Shown here piece by piece: positions 42,691 to 51,651 of a DNA stretch of 64,000 bases (positions are counted from its first letter, which is position 1; each line of letters begins with the position of its first letter). The position numbers were made by a program, and so were the translations under genes. The notes below the pieces were generated by a model. The model was not told where the DNA came from. It searched no databases and worked only from the letters and a program-made list of their open reading frames with translations. The stretch spans positions 6,014,501 to 6,078,500 of the forward strand of contig NZ_CP120742.1 in assembly GCF_029581275.1 (NCBI RefSeq), read 5' to 3'. Source of the DNA: Micromonospora sp. WMMD1155 (lineage in GTDB: Bacteria; Actinomycetota; Actinomycetes; Mycobacteriales; Micromonosporaceae).

Positions 42691-44100
42691 TCAGGCCACC
42701 GGCGTCGCGGTGCCGGTCGCCCGTGCCGTCGCCTGGTGGGCGCGGATCACCTCGGCGTAGCGCAGACCGCTCGCCTTCATCGTCCGCCGCTGGGTGGCGT
42801 AGTCCACGTGCACCAACCCGAAGCGCTTGTCGTAGCCGTACGCCCACTCGAAGTTGTCCAGCAGTGACCAGACGAAGTAGCCGTCCAGCGGCACGCCCCG
42901 GGCCACCGCCGACGCGCACGCCGCCAGGTGCTGCTCCAGGTGGTCGGTGCGCTCCTTGTCCTCCACCGTGCCGTCCGTGGTGACCTCGTCCGGCCAGGCC
43001 GAACCGCTCTCGGTGACGATGATCCGGCCCGGTCGGTACTCCTCGTGCACGTCGACCAGCAGCCGCTCCAGCCCCGCCGGGTACACCTCCCAGCCCATCG
43101 CGGTCTCCACCGAGCCGGGCACCGGCACCTGCCGGGCGTACGGCGCCGCTCCGGTCGGGTCGTCGACCACCAACTGACGGAAGTAGTAGTTCACCCCGAG
43201 GAAGTCGGTGGGCGTGGCGATCACCGCCAGGTCGTCACCGCGTACCGGTGGCTCGACCCCGTAGGTGGCGATCATGTCGGCGGGGTAGCCGCGCCCGTGG
43301 ATCGGGTCCAGCCACCACCTGTTGACGTGCCCGTCCGCCCGGCGGGCCGCCGCGACGTCCTCCGGCCGGTCGGTCGCCGCCTCGATCGGGCTGAGGTTGA
43401 GCACCAGGCCCACCGAGGCCGGCCGGGCGGCGTTGGCGCGGATCGCCTGGGTGGCGAGGCCGTGCCCGAGCAGCACGTGGTGCGAGGCGTGCACCGCGCG
43501 GGTGAGGTCCCGCTCGCCGGGGGCCATCCGCCCCTCCAGGTGCCCGATCCAGCACACGCAGAGCGGCTCGTTGACGGTGTTCCAGTCGGCCACCCGGTCA
43601 CCGAGGCGGGCGGCCACCACCGCCGCGTACTCGGCGAACGCCTCGGCGGTGGCCCGCTCCGGCCAGCCGCCGCGGTCCTGCAGGGCCTGCGGCAGATCCC
43701 AGTGGTACAGCGTGACGAACGGCCGGATCCCGTCGGCGAGCAGCGTGTCGACGAGCCGGTCGTAGAAGTCCAGCCCGGCCGGGTTGACCCGGCCGACGCC
43801 CTCGGGCATCACCCGGGGCCAGGCCACCGAGAAACGGTACGCGTCCACGCCGAGCCGACGCAGCAGCGCCACGTCCTCCGGCCACCGGTGGTAGTGGTCG
43901 CAGGCCACCGCGCCGGTGTCGCCGTTGTCGACGTTGCCGGGGGTCGCCGAGAAGGTGTCCCAGATGGACGGCGCCCGGCCGTCGACGTCGACGGCCCCCT
44001 CGATCTGGTACGCCGCCGTGGCGACACCCCAGAGGAAGTCGGGTGGCAGCTTGGACAGGTCGGGCACGGGATGGTTCTCCTCTGGGATCGGATGACTCAC
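42691..44100 (-). CDS. GH1 family beta-glucosidase
   Basis: The 469-residue protein is a family 1 glycoside hydrolase: it starts near [17 protein letters not shown], has the acid/base Glu in NTVNEPLC (E178) and the nucleophile in IVTESGSAW (E364), and LGVNYYFRQ near 305. It has no signal peptide, so it would hydrolyse imported beta-glucosides (cellobiose-type oligomers) in the cytosol. The start overlaps the permease stop (ATGA), tying it to the ABC importer. The substrate is inferred from family and operon. Confidence 0.93.
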   Translation of the reverse strand: MSHPIPEENHPVPDLSKLPPDFLWGVATAAYQIEGAVDVDGRAPSIWDTFSATPGNVDNGDTGAVACDHYHRWPEDVALLRRLGVDAYRFSVAWPRVMPEGVGRVNPAGLDFYDRLVDTLLADGIRPFVTLYHWDLPQALQDRGGWPERATAEAFAEYAAVVAARLGDRVADWNTVNEPLCVCWIGHLEGRMAPGERDLTRAVHASHHVLLGHGLATQAIRANAARPASVGLVLNLSPIEAATDRPEDVAAARRADGHVNRWWLDPIHGRGYPADMIATYGVEPPVRGDDLAVIATPTDFLGVNYYFRQLVVDDPTGAAPYARQVPVPGSVETAMGWEVYPAGLERLLVDVHEEYRPGRIIVTESGSAWPDEVTTDGTVEDKERTDHLEQHLAACASAVARGVPLDGYFVWSLLDNFEWAYGYDKRFGLVHVDYATQRRTMKASGLRYAEVIRAHQATARATGTATPVA

Positions 44101-44936
44101 TTGACCGCGCCGGCGGTGAGGCCGGCGACGAAGTACCGCTGCAGGGCCAGGAACCCGACGACGACCGGGATGCTGACCACCAGCGAGGCGGCCATGATCT
44201 GGTTCCAGTAGACGTTGAACTGGGTGGAGTAGCCCTGCAGGCCGACGGCCAGGGTGCGGCTGCCCTCGTCGGTCATCACCGACGCGAACAGCACCTCACC
44301 CCAGGCGGTCATGAACGCGTACACGGTGACCGCGACGACGCCGGGCACGGCGGCCGGCAGGATGACCTGGAACAGGGTGCGCAGCGGCCCGGCACCGTCG
44401 ACCTGCGCCGCCTCGTCCAACCCTCGGGGAATCGAGTCGAAGTAGCCGACCAGCATCCAGATCGAGAACGGCAACGAGAACGTCAGGTACGTGATCACCA
44501 GGCCGGTACGGCTGGCGTACAGCTCGATGCCGGTGGCGTTGCCCAGGTTGACGTAGATGAGGAACAGCGGCAGCAGGAACAGGATGCCGGGGAACATCTG
44601 CGTGGACAGCACCGTCACCGTGAAGACGCCCCGGCCACGGAACCGGTACCGGCTCACCGCGAACGCGGCGAAGATGGCGATCGCCACCGAGCAGACCGCC
44701 GCGATGCTCGACACCACCAGGCTGTTCACCAGGTACCGAGCCAGCGGCACAGTGCTCCACATGTCGACGAACGGTTGCAGGGTGGGCCGGCTGGGCCACC
44801 AGGTGAAGCCGTTCTGCACGTCCTGCAACGGCTTCGCGGCCGAGGTGACCATCACGTAGAGCGGGATGACGACGAAGAGGGTGAGCAGGGTCAGCACGAT
44901 GCGCCGACCCCAGCGCTCACCGGCGGTCTCACGCAT
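44097..44936 (-). CDS. carbohydrate ABC transporter permease (MalG-like)
   Basis: The 279-residue protein has six membrane helices and the MalG-type EAA loop [20 protein letters not shown]. It begins with [19 protein letters not shown] and ends [13 protein letters not shown]. It forms the second channel subunit for a sugar importer. The start overlaps the preceding permease gene by 8 bp; the stop overlaps the beta-glucosidase. The ATPase subunit is not encoded here, as usual for CUT1 importers that share MsiK. Confidence 0.93.
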   Translation of the reverse strand: MRETAGERWGRRIVLTLLTLFVVIPLYVMVTSAAKPLQDVQNGFTWWPSRPTLQPFVDMWSTVPLARYLVNSLVVSSIAAVCSVAIAIFAAFAVSRYRFRGRGVFTVTVLSTQMFPGILFLLPLFLIYVNLGNATGIELYASRTGLVITYLTFSLPFSIWMLVGYFDSIPRGLDEAAQVDGAGPLRTLFQVILPAAVPGVVAVTVYAFMTAWGEVLFASVMTDEGSRTLAVGLQGYSTQFNVYWNQIMAASLVVSIPVVVGFLALQRYFVAGLTAGAVK

Positions 44937-45921
44937 GGTCGTCCCTCCGACGGTTGGTGATCAGCAGGTACGCGGCCGAGACGATCATCAGGAACAGCAG
45001 CAGCGCCACGGACATCGCCGAGCCGGAGCCGAAGTCCCAGGTCTTGAAGGAGCTGCGGTAGATGTGGATGGAGATCAGGTCGGCCTGCTCCGGGGCGGAG
45101 CCGCCGAACAGCACGAACGGGGTGTTGAAGTCGTTGAACGTCCACAGGAACAGCACCAGCAGCAGCACCAGGTTCACCGGCCGCAGCATGGGCAGGGTGA
45201 CCGAGCGCAGCCGACGCCAGAACCCGGCGCCGTCGATCGCGGCGGCCTCGTACATCTCGCCGGGCACGTTCTGCAGGCCGGCCATCAGGCACAGGAACGC
45301 GAACGGCCAGTTGCGCCACACCGACACCACCAGCAGCGACCAGAAGCTGTTGTCGCCGATCAGCCAGAACGGCCGCTCGCCCAGCAGCCCGAGCTGATCG
45401 ACGAGGACGTGGTTGACCAGGCCGGTGTCGCGTTGCAGCAGGAAACTCCAGGTGATCACCGCGGCGTAGACCGGCAGGGCGTACGGGGTGAGGAACAACG
45501 CGCGCAGGATCGCCCGCCCCCGGAAGGGCCGTTGCAGCACGACCGCCGCCGAGATGCCGAGCAGCCAGGCGAACCCGACCGAGAGCACGCTGTAGGCCAG
45601 GGTGATCCAGAACGAGTGCAGCAGTTCCTTGCCGGCGGCGCTGTTCAGGTCGAGCGTCGCCCGGTAGTTCTCCCACCCCACGAAGGGCGCGGTGGACCAG
45701 TCGCGGATGTGGAACTGGGTCAGCTCCAGCATGCTCATCCAGACCCCGACGACCATCGGGATCACGTGGATGGCGAGTTCCAGCACGATGGCCGGGGCGA
45801 GCAGCAGATACGGCAGGAGCGAGCGGCGCGGGCCGCGGGGCCGGCGGGCCGGCCCTCGTGCCGGTGACCCGGCCCGGGGTTCGCGCCGGGCAGCGTCCGG
45901 CGCGGTGGTGCTGGTTGCCAT
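44929..45921 (-). CDS. carbohydrate ABC transporter permease (MalF-like)
   Basis: The 330-residue protein has an Arg/Pro/Ala-rich N-terminal tail (to residue 40), then six membrane helices and the EAA loop EAAAIDGAGFWRRLRSVTLPM. The first helix is SLLPYLLLAPAIVLELAIHV. The ATG at 45921 follows GAGAGGA and is chosen over one 14 codons upstream. It pairs with the MalG-like permease. Confidence 0.92.
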   Translation of the reverse strand: MATSTTAPDAARREPRAGSPARGPARRPRGPRRSLLPYLLLAPAIVLELAIHVIPMVVGVWMSMLELTQFHIRDWSTAPFVGWENYRATLDLNSAAGKELLHSFWITLAYSVLSVGFAWLLGISAAVVLQRPFRGRAILRALFLTPYALPVYAAVITWSFLLQRDTGLVNHVLVDQLGLLGERPFWLIGDNSFWSLLVVSVWRNWPFAFLCLMAGLQNVPGEMYEAAAIDGAGFWRRLRSVTLPMLRPVNLVLLLVLFLWTFNDFNTPFVLFGGSAPEQADLISIHIYRSSFKTWDFGSGSAMSVALLLFLMIVSAAYLLITNRRRDDHA

Positions 45922-45991
45922 CGGGGTCCTCTCGGAGTCGGTGGCCGTGGTCGGGCTCAGCACCCGACCACGGCCACCGGTGACGCCTGGG

Positions 45992-47290
45992 TCAGCGCAT
46001 CTTCTGCTGCGCGTCGGTCAGCTTCGCCTTCACCGATGCCTCGGTGACGGGCTTGCCGCTTGCCGCGTCCGCGAACAGTTCCTTCATCGCGGTGCCGACC
46101 AGGGTCTCGAAGGTGCTCTCCTCGGGCACCTGCGGCAGCGGGGCCGCCGTGGTGACCAGGGTCTCCTGGATGGTCTTCTGCTCCGGGGCGCTGAACGCCG
46201 GGTCGGCGCCCGCGGTCTTCACCGCCGGCAGCGAGCCGTACGTCTTGTTGAGGATCGTCTGCTCCTCGTCGCTGGTCATGAACTTCACGAAGCTCAGCGC
46301 GCCGTCCTTGTTCTTGGTGTGCTTGAACACTGCCATGTTGATCCCGGCGACCATGCTGTTGACCTTCTTGCCGCCGGCCGGCGGGCTGGCCAGGAACGGC
46401 ACCGGGGCCACCCCGTACGCGTCGGCGGGCATGTTCTGCGTCTTCAGGTTCGAGCCGGCGGACTGCCACAGCAGCATCGCGGCCTTGCCGTTGGCGAAGT
46501 CGGAGACCGACTGGTTCTGCGCGTACTCGGCGTTGCTCGGGTTGGTGATCTTGTCGGCGGCCATGAAGTCGATGTACCGCTTGATCGCCGACACGTTCTG
46601 CGGGGTGTCGAAGGTCGGCTTGCCGGCCGAGTCGAACCACTCACCGCCGTACTGCTGGCTGAAGGTGAAGGCGTGGTGCGCGTTCTCCGACGGGTTGGCC
46701 CCCTCGATCGCCAGGCCCCACTTGCCGCCGGTGCTCAGCTTCTTGCCGTACTCGACGACCTGCTCCCAGGTGGTCGGCGGCGCGGTGATGCCCGCGTCGG
46801 CGAACATCTTCTTGTTGTAGTACAGGCTGTACGCCATGGAGTAGAGCGGCACGGCGGCCGGCGGCTTGCCGGGGGCCCCGGCGGCGGCGAGCGCGGCCGG
46901 CACGATCCGGTCCTTGCCGCCGACGGCCTGCAGGGTGGCGTCGTCGAACTCGACGAGCGCACCGGTGGCCTGCAACGACGCCGACCAGGTGTTGCCGATG
47001 TTGACCACGTCCGGGCCCTTGCCGGAGGTGGCGGCCGCGAGCAGCCGGTTGAGCAGGTCCGACCAGGGGACCACCTCGACGGTGACCTTGATCCCGGTCT
47101 GCTTCTCGAACTTGTCCAGCTCCGGCTGGAGGATCGTCTTGTCGGCCTCCAGGCTGGCGCCCTGGTTGCTGGCCCAGTAGGTGAGCGTCTTGGGCGACGC
47201 TGCGGAGTCGTCGCCGGAGCCGCCGCAGGCGGTCAGCGATGCTGCTGCCAGTACGGCGGCGGTGAATATCCCGAGGTGTCGTCTCGACAC
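45992..47290 (-). CDS. sugar ABC transporter substrate-binding lipoprotein
   Basis: The 432-residue lipoprotein (lipobox LTAC near residue 22) is of the extracellular solute-binding family 1: it has SPKTLTYWASNQGASLEADK, FEKQTGIKVTVEVVPWSDLLNRLLAAATSGKGPDVVNIGN, and the later GYVAPVPFLAS-like loop. It captures a beta-glucoside-like oligosaccharide, judging by the GH1 partner. It is the first gene of the importer operon, with an AT-rich palindrome and the divergent ROK gene upstream. Confidence 0.92.
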   Translation of the reverse strand: MSRRHLGIFTAAVLAAASLTACGGSGDDSAASPKTLTYWASNQGASLEADKTILQPELDKFEKQTGIKVTVEVVPWSDLLNRLLAAATSGKGPDVVNIGNTWSASLQATGALVEFDDATLQAVGGKDRIVPAALAAAGAPGKPPAAVPLYSMAYSLYYNKKMFADAGITAPPTTWEQVVEYGKKLSTGGKWGLAIEGANPSENAHHAFTFSQQYGGEWFDSAGKPTFDTPQNVSAIKRYIDFMAADKITNPSNAEYAQNQSVSDFANGKAAMLLWQSAGSNLKTQNMPADAYGVAPVPFLASPPAGGKKVNSMVAGINMAVFKHTKNKDGALSFVKFMTSDEEQTILNKTYGSLPAVKTAGADPAFSAPEQKTIQETLVTTAAPLPQVPEESTFETLVGTAMKELFADAASGKPVTEASVKAKLTDAQQKMR

Positions 47291-47431
47291 GGTCTGCCCT
47301 TCCGGTGCGTGGTGGGGGTCCGCCGACCTCCGTCGCCGATAGGGGTCGGGCGACGGGCGGCCGGCTGCGGACAGGGTTCGGGGGTGCGCCGTCGGGGGTC
47401 CGTCGGCGTTTCCCAGGAGTTACATCACGGC

Positions 47432-47451
47432 TTAATTTATGTCGTCATTAA
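47432..47451. promoter_or_regulatory. ROK operator-like AT-rich palindrome between importer and ROK genes
   Basis: The 20-mer holds inverted TTAAT (47432-47436) and ATTAA (47447-47451) around TTATGTCGTC, in the 236-bp divergent space. It is the only AT-rich symmetric element there and lies 76-95 bp upstream of the ROK GTG. ROK repressors are known to bind TTAAT-type palindromes such as XylR sites. Confidence 0.55.
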
Positions 47452-47526
47452 AGTTGTTGGCCGGTGGGTCGTCAAGCACGAGGCGGTTACAGTCGCCTCG
47501 AACGGCCGACGGGAACGAGGTGACGA

Positions 47527-48729
47527 GTGGAGCTGGCGCGTGCCACCAACCGCAGCGTGCGGCTGCGCAACAGGTCCGCCCTGCTGACCAGGCTCTTCCT
47601 CGACGGCCCGCTCACGCGGCAGGACCTGGTGCGCAGCACCGGGCTGAGTCAGCCGGCGGTCAGCAACGTGGTGGCCGACCTGATCGACGAGGGGCTCGTC
47701 GCCGAGGCCGGGGCCGCCGAGTCCGACGGCGGTCGGCCCAGCATGCTGCTGCGCATCGCACCCCGCTTCGCCTTCCTGGTCGGCGTGGACGTCGGCGAGA
47801 CCCGGGTCCGGGTGGAGCTGTTCGACTTCGCCATGACCCTGCTGGCCAGCGTCGAATACCCGCTCGACCCGGCGCGTACCGAACCGGACCTGGTCGCCGG
47901 GCACGTGCTGGCCGGCATCGACGCGGTGACCGGCACCGCCGGGGTGGCCGCCGCCGACGTGCTCGGCGTCGGCATCGGCGTCTCCGGCGTCGTCGAGCAG
48001 GGCACCGAGGCCGTCGTGCACGCCCAGGCCCTCGGCTGGGACCGGGTGCCACTGGAACGGCTGATCGGCACCGGCACCGACCTGCCGCTGCACATCGACA
48101 ACGGCGCCAAGACCCTCGGCCAGGCCGAGATGTGGTTCGGCGCCGGTCGGGGGGCCCGGAACGCCGTCTTCGCGCTGGTCGGCTCCGGTGTCGGCGCGTC
48201 GGTGGTGACCAACGGGGCCACCTACCGGGGCGCGTCCAGCAGCGCGGGGGAGTGGGGTCACACCACCCTGGTGTACGGCGGGCGGGCCTGCCGGTGTGGC
48301 GCGCGCGGCTGCCTGGAGGCGTACGTGGGCGCGGAGGCGATCATCGACCGCTACCGCGAGGCGCGCCGGGGTCGGCCGGTGCCGGGCGAGGACGAGGAGT
48401 CCCAGATCGCGGCCCTGGTCGACGCCGCCGCGACCTCCGCCACCGCCCGACGGGTCCTCGACGACACCGCCGGCTACCTCGGGGCCGGGGTCGCCAACCT
48501 GATCAACCTGTTCAACCCGGAGCGGGTGGTGCTCGGCGGCTGGGCGGCGATGGCGCTGGGTGACCTGCTCCCGGCCGTCCGGGAGGCCGCCGGCCGGCAG
48601 GCGCTGCGCCAGCCGTTCGGCCAGGCGTCGATCGAGCTGTGCCGACTCGGCGTCGACGCGGTGGCGCTCGGCGCGGCCACCCTCCCGATCGCCCGCTTCC
48701 TCACCGAGGGCGGCGTCCGCCGCCCCTGA
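47527..48729 (+). CDS. ROK family transcriptional repressor
   Basis: The 400-residue protein begins with an HTH (ALLTRLFLDGPLTRQDLVRSTGLSQPAVSNVVADLIDEGLVAE), then the ROK sugar-kinase fold with GVDVGETRVRVELFD and a consensus zinc site GHTTLVYGGRACRCGARGCLEAYVG near 265-290, where CRCGARGC is the ROK motif. It probably represses the divergent ABC/GH1 operon, released by its sugar. The GTG at 47527 gives a standard length. Ligand is not known. Confidence 0.93.
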   Translation: MELARATNRSVRLRNRSALLTRLFLDGPLTRQDLVRSTGLSQPAVSNVVADLIDEGLVAEAGAAESDGGRPSMLLRIAPRFAFLVGVDVGETRVRVELFDFAMTLLASVEYPLDPARTEPDLVAGHVLAGIDAVTGTAGVAAADVLGVGIGVSGVVEQGTEAVVHAQALGWDRVPLERLIGTGTDLPLHIDNGAKTLGQAEMWFGAGRGARNAVFALVGSGVGASVVTNGATYRGASSSAGEWGHTTLVYGGRACRCGARGCLEAYVGAEAIIDRYREARRGRPVPGEDEESQIAALVDAAATSATARRVLDDTAGYLGAGVANLINLFNPERVVLGGWAAMALGDLLPAVREAAGRQALRQPFGQASIELCRLGVDAVALGAATLPIARFLTEGGVRRP

Positions 48730-48775
48730 CCGTCCGCCCCGCCGCCTGGCCGGCCCGTGCGCCCGGCCGGCCCTT

Positions 48776-48833
48776 GCGCCCCCGCCGCCCGTGCGCCCCC
48801 GCCGCCCGTGCGCCCCCGCCGCCCGTGCGCCCG
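48776..48833 (+). repeat. 17-bp tandem repeat (GC-rich)
   Basis: Units of GCGCCCCCGCCGCCCGT start at 48776, 48793 and 48810 (three perfect copies) and part of a fourth follows at 48827. It lies 46 bp after the ROK stop in a C-rich, G-poor strand; no gene is seen. Confidence 0.9.
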
Positions 48834-48886
48834 GGCCGCCCCTTGCGCCCCCGCCGCCTCACCCTGCCCGTCCCGGCCGTCCCCGC

Positions 48887-48972
48887 CCGCAAGATCCGCG
48901 CAACATCCCCGATGTTGCTGCCTCAGGGCGGTTTGAGGCAGCAACATCACCGAAACTGTGTGGATCTTGCGG
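48887..48972. repeat. nested inverted repeats with alternative pairing
   Basis: CCGCAAGATCC (48887-48897) pairs with GGATCTTGCGG (48962-48972). Inside them GATGTTGCTGCCTCA (48911-48925) pairs perfectly with TGAGGCAGCAACATC (48934-48948). A copy of GCAACATC at 48900-48907 can instead pair with GATGTTGC at 48911-48918, giving mutually exclusive hairpins. Confidence 0.85.
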
Positions 48973-49050
48973 TGATCGACGCGGTTCCGGATGCGGCGCC
49001 GGGAGGGGCCGACCTCGCGGGAAGCCGACTGGCGCTTGGTCGGGGGCGGT

Positions 49051-49126
49051 GCGTGACCGGTGTGGAGGGTCGGGGCGCGTGACCGGTGTGGAGGGTCGGG
49101 GTGCGTGACCGGTGTGGAGGGTCGGG
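49051..49126 (+). repeat. 26-bp tandem repeat
   Basis: Units beginning GCGTGACCGGTGTGGAGG start at 49051, 49077 and 49103 (period 26 bp, about 2.9 near-perfect copies). The end runs into an AT-rich promoter-like stretch upstream of the discoidin gene. Confidence 0.9.
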
Positions 49127-49213
49127 AATTACACAAAAAGAATCCTCGGGATAAATAACGAAGTTATAGATCGATGTCTTGACGCCGTCGCAATCTCGCC
49201 GCAACACTCCTAC

Positions 49214-49225
49214 GAGAGCGCTCTC
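49214..49225. promoter_or_regulatory. LacI-family operator-like palindrome upstream of the discoidin gene
   Basis: GAGAGCGCTCTC is a perfect 12-bp palindrome with the AGCGCT core, about 104 bp before the start codon and after a TTGACG element (49179-49184). Relation to the CebR/CelR-type box is partial (ends differ). Confidence 0.5.
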
Positions 49226-49328
49226 CATCCCGCGGCGTCGCCTCGGCGGCACCATCCCCGGCGCTACGGGCGAGCCCGACCCCCATCCGTGCAGCAGTCC
49301 GTAGCCCCCTCTATCGACAGGCGATGTC

Positions 49329-51554
49329 ATGACATCTCGCGCTACATCCGTACGCCCGCGTCCTCGGGTCGTGCGGCACCTGCTCGCCGGGCTCACCGTG
49401 GCCCTGGTCGCGGCGCTCACCCCGACCGGCACCACGGCGCCCGCGCAGGCCGCCCCCGTCCTGCTGTCCCAGGGCCGCACGGCCACCGCCTCGTCCACCG
49501 AGAACGGTGGAACCCCCGCCGCCGCCGCTGTCGACGGCAACACCGGCACCCGCTGGTCCAGTGCGTTCAGCGACCCACAGTGGCTCCAGGTCGACCTGGG
49601 CGCCCGCGCCACCATCACCCAGGTCAACCTGCTCTGGGAGGCCGCCCACGGCCGGGCCTTCCAGCTCCAGACCTCCGACAACGGGTCCACCTGGACCACG
49701 ATCTACTCGACCACCACCGGCACCGGCGGCACCCAGAACCTCACCGTCTCCGGCGCCGGCCGCTACGTCCGCATGTACGGCACCGTCCGGGGCACCGGCT
49801 ACGGCTACTCGCTCTGGGAGTTCCAGGTCTACGGCGAGACCGACGGCGGCACCAACGAGCCCCCGGTGACGCCCACCGACCCGTACAACCCCAACCTCGG
49901 GTCGAACACGTTCGTCTTCGACCCGAGCACGCCCACGTCGACGATCCAGAGTCGACTGAACACCCTCTTCACCCAGCAGGAGACCAACCAGTTCGGCCCG
50001 CAGCGCTACGCGGTGCTGTTCAAGCCCGGCACCTACACCGCCGACGTCAACCTCGGCTTCTTCACCCAGGTCGCCGGCCTCGGGATGAGCCCGGACGACG
50101 TCAACCTCAACGGGCACGTCCGCGCCGAGGCGTTCTGGTTCGGCGGCAACGCCACCCAGAACTTCTGGCGGGCCGCCGAGAACCTCTCCGTCACCCTGCC
50201 CGCCGGGCAGACCGTGGAGCGCTGGGCGGTGTCCCAGGCCGCCCCGTACCGGCGGATGCACCTGCGCGGCGCGCAGAACCAGATCCAGCTCTGGAACGGC
50301 GGCGACGGCTGGTCCAGCGGCGGCCTGATGGCGGACACCCGCATCGACGGGCTGGTCGTCTCCGGCTCGCAGCAGCAGTGGTACTCGCGCAACAGCGAGT
50401 TCGGCAACGGCTGGACCGGCTCGGTGTGGAACATGGTCTTCCAGGGCGTCACCGGTGCCCCCGCGCCGAGTTTCCCCAACCCGTCGCACACCGTCATCGG
50501 CCAGACCCCGCAGGTCCGGGAGAAGCCGTTCCTCTACGTGACGGGCAGCGGTGAGTACCGGGTGTTCGTGCCCGCGCTGCGCACCAACTCCACCGGCACC
50601 AGTTGGTACAACAAGACCCCGGCCGGCTCGTCCCTGTCGCTGTCGCAGTTCTTCGTCGTCCAGCCCGGCACCAGCGCCGCCACCATCAACGCGGCTCTCG
50701 CCCAGGGCAAGCACCTGCTCTTCACCCCGGGTGTGCACCGCATCACCGAGCCGATCCAGGTCAACCGGGCCGACACGGTGATCCTCGGTCTGGGCCTGGC
50801 CACCATCCAGGCCGACAACGGCACCGTGGGCATGCGGGTCGCCGACGTGGACGGCGTCAAGGTCGCCGGCATCATGTTCGAGGCCGGCACCACCAACTCG
50901 CCGGTGCTGATGGAGGTCGGGCCGTCCGGTTCGTCCGCCAGCCACGCCTCGAACCCGACCTCGCTGCACGACGTGTTCTTCCGCATCGGCGGCCCACACG
51001 TCGGCAAGGCCACCAACACGTTGACCGTCAACAGCGACAACGTGATCGGCGACCACATGTGGCTGTGGCGGGCCGACCACGCCGCCAGTGGCGTGCCGAC
51101 CGGGTGGACGCTGAACACCGCCGACACCGGGCTCACCGTCAACGGCGACAACGTCACCATGTACGGCCTCTTCGTCGAGCACTACCAGAAGTACCAGACC
51201 ATCTGGAACGGCAACGGTGGCCGGACGTACTTCTACCAGAACGAACTGCCGTACGACCCGCCCAACCAGGCCGCCTGGATGAACGGGTCGACCCGGGGCT
51301 ACGCCGCGTACAAGGTCGCCGACTCGGTGACCAGTCACCAGGCGTGGGGGCTGGGCAGCTACAGCTACTTCAACGTCAACCCCGCGGTGGTCGAGGAGCG
51401 GTCCTTCGAGGTGCCCGTCAACCCGAACGTGCGCTTCACGAACATGGTCACCGTCTCGCTCGGTGGCGTCGGCACCATCAACCGGGTGATCAACAACGCC
51501 GGAGGCACCGCGAACGCGGCCAACCAGACGGTGTACCTGACCACCTACCCCTGA
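49329..51554 (+). CDS. secreted discoidin (F5/8 type C) - beta-helix protein, possible glycan-active enzyme
   Basis: The 741-residue protein has a Sec signal (about 1-42; LLAGLTVALVAALTPTGTTAPAQAAP), then a discoidin/CBM32-like domain (about 44-170; GRTATASSTENGG, DGNTGTRWSSAFSDPQWLQVDLG, GYSLWEFQVYG). The rest (about 185-741) looks like a right-handed beta-helix with repeated short strands (VILGLGLATIQADNG, HDVFFRIGGPHVGKATNTLTVNSDN). Homologues are often labelled adenylyl cyclase by legacy annotation, which the sequence does not support. It could bind or cleave a polysaccharide; no catalytic residues are assigned. A LacI-like site lies upstream. Confidence 0.8.
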   Translation: MTSRATSVRPRPRVVRHLLAGLTVALVAALTPTGTTAPAQAAPVLLSQGRTATASSTENGGTPAAAAVDGNTGTRWSSAFSDPQWLQVDLGARATITQVNLLWEAAHGRAFQLQTSDNGSTWTTIYSTTTGTGGTQNLTVSGAGRYVRMYGTVRGTGYGYSLWEFQVYGETDGGTNEPPVTPTDPYNPNLGSNTFVFDPSTPTSTIQSRLNTLFTQQETNQFGPQRYAVLFKPGTYTADVNLGFFTQVAGLGMSPDDVNLNGHVRAEAFWFGGNATQNFWRAAENLSVTLPAGQTVERWAVSQAAPYRRMHLRGAQNQIQLWNGGDGWSSGGLMADTRIDGLVVSGSQQQWYSRNSEFGNGWTGSVWNMVFQGVTGAPAPSFPNPSHTVIGQTPQVREKPFLYVTGSGEYRVFVPALRTNSTGTSWYNKTPAGSSLSLSQFFVVQPGTSAATINAALAQGKHLLFTPGVHRITEPIQVNRADTVILGLGLATIQADNGTVGMRVADVDGVKVAGIMFEAGTTNSPVLMEVGPSGSSASHASNPTSLHDVFFRIGGPHVGKATNTLTVNSDNVIGDHMWLWRADHAASGVPTGWTLNTADTGLTVNGDNVTMYGLFVEHYQKYQTIWNGNGGRTYFYQNELPYDPPNQAAWMNGSTRGYAAYKVADSVTSHQAWGLGSYSYFNVNPAVVEERSFEVPVNPNVRFTNMVTVSLGGVGTINRVINNAGGTANAANQTVYLTTYP

Positions 51555-51620
51555 CCGGGGCGCCCGCGCCGGCCCGGTCGTCTCATCGGACCGGGTCGGC
51601 CGGGTGGCACCCAGGGCCGT

Positions 51621-51651
51621 GCCGGCCCGGTCCCGCCGAGACCGGGCCGGC
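51621..51651. terminator. hairpin terminator between discoidin and amine oxidase genes
   Basis: GCCGGCCCGGTC (51621-51632) and GACCGGGCCGGC (51640-51651) form a perfect 12-bp stem with a 7-base loop. It lies 66 bp after the discoidin stop; the right arm ends on the last base of the convergent gene. Confidence 0.8.

Larger units (their letters stand above)
48834..49328. other. repeat-rich intergenic region between ROK and discoidin/beta-helix genes
   Basis: No credible gene is seen between the ROK stop (48729) and the next start (49329). It holds three repeat classes (17-bp tandem, nested hairpins and 26-bp tandem), then an AT-rich stretch at about 49127-49175 with the palindrome ATAAC-gaa-GTTAT (49155-49167), a TTGACG element (49179-49184) and the LacI-like site. 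The right 200 bp probably form the promoter of the discoidin gene. Confidence 0.7.

Noticed and set aside
48776..49126. CRISPR array interpretation of the tandem repeats
   Set aside because: Units are contiguous 17-bp and 26-bp repeats without unique spacers, and no cas genes are near.
49329..51554. Adenylyl cyclase label for the discoidin/beta-helix gene
   Set aside because: The protein is secreted and has no cyclase catalytic motif; the label appears to be a propagated annotation error.
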